Below, one piece after another: positions 7,734 to 15,451 of a stretch of DNA of 15,451 nucleotides. The stretch's first letter is position 1. Each line of letters starts with the position of its first letter. The translations under genes were made by a program, and so were the position numbers. Source of the stretch: an uncultured Collinsella sp. Lineage in GTDB: Bacteria; Actinomycetota; Coriobacteriia; Coriobacteriales; Coriobacteriaceae. Under the pieces are notes generated by a model. It was not told where the DNA came from and made no database searches. It saw only the letters and a list, made by a program, of their open reading frames with translations. The stretch lies in the NCBI GenBank assembly GCA_900545875.1, contig URAQ01000012.1, positions 1-15,451 on the forward strand. Reading direction: 5' to 3'.

Positions 7734-8050
7734 TCAAACTCGACCTCATCCATCTGATCGAGTTCGTCCTGGCCCACACCCAACTCTGCCATAACATCAG
7801 ATAGGGAAACGAGTTCATCATCGCTTGTCGCAGCCGTCCTCTTAAGGGCCAACGTCAACAAGGCGAGGTCCTCCTCCGCCTGCTTAGCCTCTCGGTATTC
7901 ATCGGGCGTCACGATAACGAACGCCGGCTTGTTGTGTTTCAAAACTACAACCGGGTTGTCGTTGCTCACTCTCGAAAACGCAGCGGGACCCTTACCGTGA
8001 CTGAAATCGCTGATGGGAACAAGATTGTCGAGCATCTTTAAAGCAGGCAT
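7730..8050 (-). CDS. Phd/YefM-family antitoxin
   Basis: The 106-residue antitoxin pairs with the downstream RelE-like toxin. Its N-terminal half (LVPISDFSHG, NPVVVLKHNKPAFVIVTPDEY) is the Phd/YefM DNA-binding fold, and the acidic C-terminus (DELDQMDEVEFE) is the usual toxin-neutralising tail. I start it at ATG 8050, five bases after GGAGG (8056-8060). An in-frame TTG at 8062 would overlap that ribosome site and is rejected. Families of this type bind their own promoter and repress the operon with the toxin as co-repressor. It is somewhat longer than many Phd proteins. Confidence 0.85.
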   Translation of the reverse strand: MPALKMLDNLVPISDFSHGKGPAAFSRVSNDNPVVVLKHNKPAFVIVTPDEYREAKQAEEDLALLTLALKRTAATSDDELVSLSDVMAELGVGQDELDQMDEVEFE

Positions 8051-8084
8051 CGAGACCTCCAAATATAAAGTCTTTTATGCATTC

Positions 8085-8113
8085 ATTTTAGCATGCAGAA
8101 AATACCAGCAATC
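8085..8113 (-). promoter_or_regulatory. Possible promoter of the toxin-antitoxin operon
   Basis: The minus strand has TAAAAT (8085-8090) as a -10 candidate, with GATTGC (8108-8113) 17 bases upstream as a poor -35. TGCAT repeats on both sides (GCATGC and ATGCAT) could form an antitoxin-binding palindrome. The transcript would start about 30 bases before the antitoxin ATG. The assignment rests on position and a weak match only. Confidence 0.3.
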
Positions 8114-8192
8114 ACGGAATAGTGGCACGGACGAGGCATCGCTTTCCACCAACCGTTGATCATCGACCGAGCAAAATGTCCCGCCAAGAGAT

Positions 8193-8258
8193 CGAGCGAG
8201 GATTCCGTCCCTCGAAGAGGGCCGTATTGGCCTCCTCGCGGGACGGAATCCTCGCTCG
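8193..8258. repeat. Hairpin with 19-bp perfect arms
   Basis: Bases 8193-8211 (CGAGCGAGGATTCCGTCCC) are the exact reverse complement of 8240-8258. The 28-base loop contains a partial inner stem around GGGCC/GGCC. It lies 27 bases past the ATPase stop codon, so it could end or stabilise that transcript, but no T-run follows on either strand. Its sequence is unrelated to the hairpins at 1-68, 10041-10130 and 15252-15361. Confidence 0.8.
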
Positions 8259-8284
8259 TTCGTTCCAGCCCGCGTCATCGCGTG

Positions 8285-9496
8285 CTAGACGGCCAGCTCG
8301 CCTGATTCACCCATAAGCCATCGTGCCAGGTCGACGACCTGGATGCCATCCCAATCAGTCGTTTCGTGCCCTGTTCGGGCGATGACGCACTTGGGATAGG
8401 CGTCTCGAATCCGTCGCAGCGGATCAAGCTCACGCTCAAGCGTCGCTTCTTGGGAAATGTCGTCACTCACCTGGATATAGACACGGCGGTCACGCCTGAT
8501 GGCGACAAAGTCTACTTCCTTTTGGTAGAGAACGCCCACGTAGACTTCCCATCCGCGGCGCATAAGCTCGATTGCCACCATATTCTCGTAAACATGGCCA
8601 AAATCGAGCTTTTTCGTACCAAGCGCGGCGTAGCGAAACGAGTGGTCGGCCAGGTAGTATTTATCTCCCGTCGACAGGTATTTCTTTCCTGAGACGTCAA
8701 AGCGACGAAACCGGAAGAACGCAAACGCATCACACAGGTAGTCGATATACACAGCCAGCGTCTTGTCGCTTATCTTAAGGTTCGCTCGTGACAGCTCAGC
8801 CGCCATTCCCTTGAGAGAAGAGATGTTTCCGACGTTATCCATCAGGAACTCGCAGGAACGTTTAAGCTGCTCCGCATTACGTATACGATATTTTTGTCTG
8901 ATGTCGCGCAGGATAAGAGTTTCAAGCACATCCGAGATGTATGAGAAACGCATCCTTTCGTCCTGGTAGATATAGGAACCCGGCATTCCTCCCTCGCGGA
9001 CATAGCGAGCAAGGGCCTCGGCTGGAGAAGTGATCTCGTGATACGCCGAGAACTCCGCAAGTGAAAACGGAAAGACCTCGATCTCCACCGTTCTTCCCGT
9101 GAACAACGTCGAGAGGTCGCTTGAGAGAAGAAAGGCATTCGACCCCGTGATGTAAATGTCATATTTCTCTGACGCATGAAGACTGTTGATAGCCCGCTCG
9201 AACCCTTCACACATCTGGACCTCGTCGATCATGACGATATTCCGGCAACCCTCGATATAATGCTTTTCCACATATGTATGCAGCGCATGGTATTCCGCCA
9301 ACGGCTCGAACTCAAGTAGATTGAAGTTGACGTGTATGACGTTGGCCGAGGGGTCGTTTGAACGAAGTTGGCTGGCAAACGCCTCAAGCAATTTCGATTT
9401 TCCGCATCGCCTGATTCCGGTAATCACCTTGATGTCTGGCGAACCCGCCACCTTGGAGAGCTTATCCATATAGAACGGTCGATTAATAAGTCTCAT
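8285..9496 (-). CDS. AAA ATPase with C-terminal DUF4143 domain
   Basis: The 403-residue protein belongs to the AAA_14/DUF4143 family of archaeo-eubacterial STAND-like ATPases. Walker A is GIRRCGKS (27-34), Walker B IVMIDEVQ (87-94, D91 E92) and the sensor TGSNA (117-121). A winged-helix-like stretch (about 228-262) precedes the DUF4143 region. That region keeps a PD-(D/E)XK-like trio: E304 in HVYENMV, D329 in EVDF and Q342 in YIQV. The cellular role of the family is not well established; DNA-related or defence functions are only conjecture. I place the start at ATG 9496, because an in-frame ATG at 9553 lies in the loop of a terminator-like palindrome without a ribosome site, and family members begin close to this point. 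The gene is intact, alone on its transcript, and looks lower in GC than carAB. Confidence 0.8.
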   Translation of the reverse strand: MRLINRPFYMDKLSKVAGSPDIKVITGIRRCGKSKLLEAFASQLRSNDPSANVIHVNFNLLEFEPLAEYHALHTYVEKHYIEGCRNIVMIDEVQMCEGFERAINSLHASEKYDIYITGSNAFLLSSDLSTLFTGRTVEIEVFPFSLAEFSAYHEITSPAEALARYVREGGMPGSYIYQDERMRFSYISDVLETLILRDIRQKYRIRNAEQLKRSCEFLMDNVGNISSLKGMAAELSRANLKISDKTLAVYIDYLCDAFAFFRFRRFDVSGKKYLSTGDKYYLADHSFRYAALGTKKLDFGHVYENMVAIELMRRGWEVYVGVLYQKEVDFVAIRRDRRVYIQVSDDISQEATLERELDPLRRIRDAYPKCVIARTGHETTDWDGIQVVDLARWLMGESGELAV

Positions 9497-9528
9497 GGCA
9501 ATCCACTTCGCAAAATTAAGATTAACTG

Positions 9529-9568
9529 AAAAACGCGAAGTACAATATATCATCTACTTCGCGTTTTT
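9529..9568. promoter_or_regulatory. 14-bp-arm palindrome in the ATPase leader (attenuator or operator)
   Basis: Bases 9529-9542 (AAAAACGCGAAGTA) are the exact reverse complement of 9555-9568, with a 12-base loop. On either strand the stem ends in a T5 run, so it could act as a bidirectional intrinsic terminator. On the minus strand it lies between a consensus -10 box (9591-9596) and the chosen ATPase start (9496). Further GCGAA motifs occur nearby (GCGAAAT at about 9582-9588 and GCGAAGTGG at about 9503-9511), which also fits an operator array. Sequence alone does not separate the two roles. Confidence 0.6.
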
Positions 9569-9590
9569 GAGAAATCCTAGATTTCGCGTA

Positions 9591-9596
9591 ATTATA
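9591..9596 (-). promoter_or_regulatory. -10 box of the ATPase gene
   Basis: The minus strand reads a perfect TATAAT here, the best match in this gap, with a start point expected near 9584. The -35 region is poor. The rest of the 267-base gap 9497-9763 shows only the palindrome, this box and the terminator-like stem at 9703-9730. Confidence 0.4.
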
Positions 9597-9702
9597 TTCG
9601 CCAAGCTATCGCAAACCCGACACGGGTGAGATCTCCGCCTGATTGACCCTGCGCAGCAGTCCGAAGCGAAAGACGCGAGTCCTCAGACCGCTCCGGTAAA
9701 GT

Positions 9703-9730
9703 GAGGGCCGCGACGGTTACCGCGGCCCTC
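9703..9730 (-). terminator. Terminator-like GC stem after the anchor remnant
   Basis: GAGGGCCGCG (9703-9712) pairs perfectly with CGCGGCCCTC (9721-9730) across an 8-base loop, 33 bases beyond the remnant's stop codon. The following minus-strand sequence (ACTTTACC) has only a short T-run, so efficiency is uncertain. It is probably the former terminator of the lost surface-protein gene. Confidence 0.55.
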
Positions 9731-9763
9731 TTGGGAAACGTGTGCGATTGTCAATCGCTCGCG

Positions 9764-9994
9764 CTAGTCTTCCTTGCGGCGGAAACGAGCAAGAAAGACT
9801 CCGATTGCGGCGATCGCGGCACCCAGGCCGCCGATCGCGGCGACGGTCGCCACCGTTTGATCACCGGTGCTCGCAAGTGAGTTAGCGGACTTGCCACCCT
9901 GAGCCTTGTCACCAGCGGGCTTTCCCGCCTGGGCGCCATCGTTCGAACCGCCGGATGTCTGCCCACCGTTGCCGGAACCCTGATTGCCACCGGA
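9764..9994 (-). pseudogene. C-terminal remnant of an LPXTG-type surface protein
   Basis: This is an open frame of about 76 codons ending in TAG at 9764-9766. It encodes a Gly/Ser/Asn linker, the block QAGKPAGDKAQGGK (identical over 14 residues to the GH31 protein's tail), a sorting motif LASTG followed by DQT, a hydrophobic helix rich in Ala/Gly/Ile and a basic tail (RFRRK). It is therefore the wall-anchor end of a paralogous surface protein. The frame can be read upstream to 10141, but that part runs through a GC-rich hairpin, lacks any protein-like pattern, signal peptide or ribosome site, and begins at a TTG directly against carB. The body of the gene is missing, so I read it as a 3' fragment left after deletion or rearrangement. 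Confidence 0.8.
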
Positions 9995-10040
9995 CGCACA
10001 AAGCCCCTTCTGCAGCACACGGCACAACCAAGTCACCGCA

Positions 10041-10130
10041 GGCCGGGGCAGAGGGGGCCGAGTTTCCCACTGAGCGACTCTGCTTGCAGCCGGAGCGAAG
10101 GGGGAAATCTCGGCCCCTCCCGCCCCGGCC
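10041..10130. repeat. Imperfect 28-bp-arm GC-rich hairpin downstream of carB
   Basis: Bases 10041-10068 (GGCCGGGGC...GTTTCCC) pair with 10102-10130 (GGGAAAT...CCCCGGCC) with a few mismatches and one bulge, around a 33-base spacer containing CTGCTTGCAG. It begins 11 bases after the carB stop codon on the minus strand. No T-run follows, so it could serve as an mRNA-stabilising or inefficient terminator stem, or be a member of a palindromic intergenic repeat family. It marks the junction between carB and the anchor remnant. Confidence 0.75.
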
Positions 10131-10141
10131 GGCCAGGTCAA

Positions 10142-13456
<3,315 letters not shown>

Positions 13457-13554
13457 GTTTAAAACCTCCTAGAGAGGCTGACTCAATGTTTTGGAAAAGT
13501 CAGCGAGGGTGCAGCTGGTGCATCAGGTTGCCGTGATGCGAGGGCGCGCTGGGC
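13457..13554 (-). other. carA-carB intergenic spacer
   Basis: This 98-base spacer holds the carB ribosome site (AGGAGG, eight bases before the ATG) and two weak stems: CTGACT/AGTCAG just upstream of it and GCATCA/TGATGC nearer carA. Neither has a T-run. Read-through from carA to carB is expected. Confidence 0.5.
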
Positions 13555-15060
13555 TTATGCCCGCGCGTCCGAAGCAGAACGGCAAGATGATGTGCCAGAT
13601 GCAGCCGCAGCGTCGACCGGTCCGCCGTTCGGTAGAACGGCGGAACCATCGTCAGCAAAGTTCCAGCCGGCAAGGCGGTCCTTCGCGGTGTCGATGTCCA
13701 GGTAGTTCTCCTCGCCGTCCATGAGTCGCGTAAAGGCGGTAAAGAGATAGTGGGCATCGGTGGGGCCGGGCGAGGCCTCGGGGTGGTACTGGACCGAGAA
13801 GCACGGGGCATCGAGCAGCTGGATGCCCTCGGCGGTGCCGTCGTTGAGGTTCACGTGCGTCAGGCGAATGCGGCCGAAGCGCTCGTTCATCACGACCGGC
13901 GCGATGCCGCGACGCACCCAGGCGCGTAGGTCGCCGTCGGCCTCATGCTCGGTCTCGCCGCCGGAAAGCTCCGGAATCAGTTTGCCCAGACTTGGGAACA
14001 GCAGGCCAAAGCCGTGGTTTTGCGCGGTGATCTCCACGCGACGGCTCACCAGGTTCATAACCGGCTGGTTACCGCCACGGTGACCGAATTTAAGCTTTTC
14101 CATTTGGGCGCCACACGCCAAGCTGATCATCTGGTGACCGAGGCAAATGCCAAAGACCGGCACCTTGCCGATCAGCTGCTGCACCTGCTCATAGGTCTCC
14201 ACCACGGCATCGGGGTCGCCGGGGCCGTTGGATAAAAAGACGCCGTCGGGATTCATGTCGAGCACCTCACTCGCGGGCGTATCCCACGGCACGACGGTAA
14301 GGTCGCAGCCGGCGCGGACGAGGCCCTCCAGAATGCCGCGCTTGACGCCGCAGTCGTAGGCGACCACGTTGTGGCGGGCGGGGGCGGCAGGGGCAAGCGC
14401 AAAGTCATGCGTAGCGGGCAGGTCGGCAGCTGCAAACTCGTGGGGCTCAGGGCAGCTCACGGTCTTGACCAGGTTCTCGCCCACCAGCGTCGGCGCTGCG
14501 GCCAGACGCTCGGCAAGCTCGACGACGTCAAAGATTTCCGTCGAGATAATGCCCATCTTGGAGCCGTTGTCGCGCAGGTGGCGCACAAGAGCGCGGGTGT
14601 CGACGCCCTCGATAGCGACGATGCCGTGGGCACGCAGGTACTCCGGCACGCTGACGGCCGAGCGCCAGTTGGAAGACGTGGCGCACATGTCGCGGACGAT
14701 CATGCCGCGCATAGCCGGAGCGCTCGCGGGGCGGGCGGTATCACCGGGGAAGGCCGACTGGACGTCGGTCTCGTCGATGCCGTAGTTACCGATCTGCGGA
14801 TAGGTCATGGTTACGATTTGGCCGGCATAGCTCGGGTCGGTCATGACCTCAAAGTAGCCCTCAAGCGAGGTGTTGAAGCAGACCTCGCCGGTCGCGGTAC
14901 CCTCGGCACCGCATGCACGGCCATAAAAAATGGTCCCATCCTCAAGATACAGGATGCAGGGACCGCAGGTGCCCTTGCTGGTTTTGGCCAGCATACGCTG
15001 GCAAAGCTCGCTGGGCGCGAAGGTGCGGGCAGCAGTGCCCGCAGTATGGTTGTTCGCCAT
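13555..15060 (-). CDS. carA: Carbamoyl phosphate synthetase small (glutaminase) subunit, extended form
   Basis: The 501-residue subunit hydrolyses glutamine and channels ammonia to CarB. The N-terminal CPSase_sm domain starts near residue 34 (CILYLEDGTIFYG) and includes FNTSLEGYFEVMTDPSYAGQI. The class I glutamine amidotransferase domain contains the nucleophile C306 in GICLGHQ and the catalytic H426 and E428 in QYHPEASPGP. The usual length is about 360-390 residues. The excess is an N-terminal extension of about 33 residues, an insertion of about 30 residues between HGF (from 349) and RLTHVNLNDG (near 399), and a tail of about 54 residues after LFTAFTRLM (ending near 447). The ATG at 15060 has AAGGAG four bases upstream, so the extension is likely translated; the Met at residue 23 is a less supported start. 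Catalytic residues are complete. carB follows on the same strand. Confidence 0.95.
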   Translation of the reverse strand: MANNHTAGTAARTFAPSELCQRMLAKTSKGTCGPCILYLEDGTIFYGRACGAEGTATGEVCFNTSLEGYFEVMTDPSYAGQIVTMTYPQIGNYGIDETDVQSAFPGDTARPASAPAMRGMIVRDMCATSSNWRSAVSVPEYLRAHGIVAIEGVDTRALVRHLRDNGSKMGIISTEIFDVVELAERLAAAPTLVGENLVKTVSCPEPHEFAAADLPATHDFALAPAAPARHNVVAYDCGVKRGILEGLVRAGCDLTVVPWDTPASEVLDMNPDGVFLSNGPGDPDAVVETYEQVQQLIGKVPVFGICLGHQMISLACGAQMEKLKFGHRGGNQPVMNLVSRRVEITAQNHGFGLLFPSLGKLIPELSGGETEHEADGDLRAWVRRGIAPVVMNERFGRIRLTHVNLNDGTAEGIQLLDAPCFSVQYHPEASPGPTDAHYLFTAFTRLMDGEENYLDIDTAKDRLAGWNFADDGSAVLPNGGPVDAAAASGTSSCRSASDARA

Positions 15061-15064
15061 AATT

Positions 15065-15089
15065 CTCCTTCCCGGTCTCTCCGGACCGG
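15065..15089 (-). promoter_or_regulatory. carA ribosome site next to a small hairpin
   Basis: AAGGAG occupies 15065-15070, four bases before the ATG. A 6-bp stem CCGGTC/GACCGG (15072-15077 and 15084-15089) ends one base upstream of it. The stem could influence ribosome access, but its small size makes this uncertain. Confidence 0.45.
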
Positions 15090-15110
15090 CTTAAAGGTTG
15101 GTAGTTAGGC

Positions 15111-15174
15111 CTTGCGGTATTTTAACCGCAAGTATGCGCCATGGCGTTAATTTCATCGAAATGTTTACGAAATG
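15111..15174 (-). promoter_or_regulatory. Candidate carA promoter/operator region
   Basis: CTTGCGGT (15111-15118) and ACCGCAAG (15125-15132) are a perfect 8-bp inverted repeat centred on TAAAAT (15119-15124 on the minus strand), a possible -10 box. Further upstream ATTTCATCGAAAT (15150-15162) is a 5+5 palindrome, and CGAAATG occurs twice with an 11-base period (15157-15163 and 15168-15174), about one helix turn. No convincing -35 box is visible. These fit a repressor-controlled carAB promoter, but the regulator is not identifiable and the sites do not match the classical ARG box. Confidence 0.4.
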
Positions 15175-15196
15175 ATAATTATGACTTTCTATGCAT

Positions 15197-15231
15197 AATG
15201 ATTTTTCTGGAACGGGGAATAAAAAATCATT
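15197..15231. repeat. AT-rich inverted repeat upstream of carA
   Basis: AATGATTTTT (15197-15206) is inverted at 15222-15231 across a 15-base spacer, and the same ten bases occur again at 15384-15393 beyond the large hairpin. It could be a weak terminator of the upstream neighbour or a protein site; no function can be assigned. Confidence 0.45.
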
Positions 15232-15251
15232 CTGTCATGTATGCAGTTGGC

Positions 15252-15361
15252 GAGTAGTCAATTTGGGACGGGGCTATTTTAGCTACCCCGGCTGGGGGCC
15301 GCCGGTTGGGTTGATTGACGGTCGGGGCAGCTAAAATAGCCCCGTCCCAAATTGACTACTC
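15252..15361. repeat. Large hairpin with 33-bp perfect arms
   Basis: Bases 15252-15284 are the exact reverse complement of 15329-15361; each arm contains TTTGGGACGGGGCTATTTTAG or its complement. Pairing continues imperfectly into the 44-base centre (ACCCCGGC against GTCGGGGC). It lies about 190 bases upstream of carA, outside genes. The remaining bases 15362-15451 show no gene, only the third AATGATTTTT motif. It resembles a palindromic intergenic element rather than a terminator, because no T-run follows. Confidence 0.85.
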
Positions 15362-15451
15362 AGCGACAAAGCCCCGTTCTCAAAATGATTTTTAAAGGCT
15401 CTGTTAGACCAGGATTGACATACATGTGTCCCCACGGTGCCATATCGTTGA

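Noticed and set aside
8051..8062. TTG start adding four residues to the antitoxin
   Set aside because: It overlaps the GGAGG site that correctly positions ATG 8050.
8075..8316. Short frames on both strands across the 8193-8258 hairpin
   Set aside because: Both run through the palindrome, whose two arms give near-repeated peptides in each frame. They lack ribosome sites and protein-like composition.
9497..9553. Extension of the ATPase to an ATG at 9553
   Set aside because: That ATG is in the loop of the terminator-like palindrome with no ribosome site. The added residues are not typical of the family, which begins near the MRLINRPFY segment.
9995..10141. Upstream part of the frame continuing from the anchor remnant toward carB
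   Set aside because: It translates the GC-rich hairpin and begins at a TTG touching the carB stop, with no signal peptide or ribosome site. It is not a credible surface-protein start.

Overview
This window looks like chromosome of a high-GC Gram-positive gut actinobacterium, most likely class Coriobacteriia and plausibly Collinsella. That placement is inferred from the GC-rich codon use, a sortase-anchored glycan-degrading surface protein and the carA-carB sequence style; no marker gene proves it. Every gene I can support is on the minus strand.

Layout, left to right. Positions 1-110 hold a near-perfect long hairpin that belongs to a repeat with a second copy at 6936-7034. Positions 177-6608 encode a 2143-residue secreted, LPXTG-type anchored GH31 glycosidase, predicted to be an alpha-N-acetylgalactosaminidase-type enzyme acting on host glycans. 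It carries Fn3, several F5/8C (CBM32-like), EF-hand/dockerin-like, cohesin-like and FIVAR modules. Its upstream region (6609-7066) is rich in GGT/ACC dyads resembling operators of HutC-subfamily GntR repressors (NagR/DasR type).

Positions 7067-9763 form an accessory block that looks less GC-rich. It contains a 204-bp element with 24-bp terminal inverted repeats (MITE-like), a RelE/Phd-type toxin-antitoxin pair, a 19-bp-arm hairpin, and a DUF4143-type AAA ATPase whose leader carries a terminator-like palindrome. Next comes a cell-wall anchor remnant (9764-9994), paralogous to the end of the GH31 protein but without a body.

Positions 10142-15060 are carB and carA, the two subunits of carbamoyl phosphate synthetase (pyrimidine and arginine supply), in the order carA then carB on the minus strand. 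CarA is unusually long, with an N-terminal extension, an internal insertion and a C-terminal tail. The right end (15061-15451) holds the carA leader, with candidate operators, and a 33-bp-arm perfect hairpin.

I see no CRISPR array, tRNA, rRNA, prophage or obvious new multi-gene system. The most unusual property is the density of unrelated long palindromic elements in almost every intergenic gap, followed by the modular GH31 protein and its putative operator cluster.
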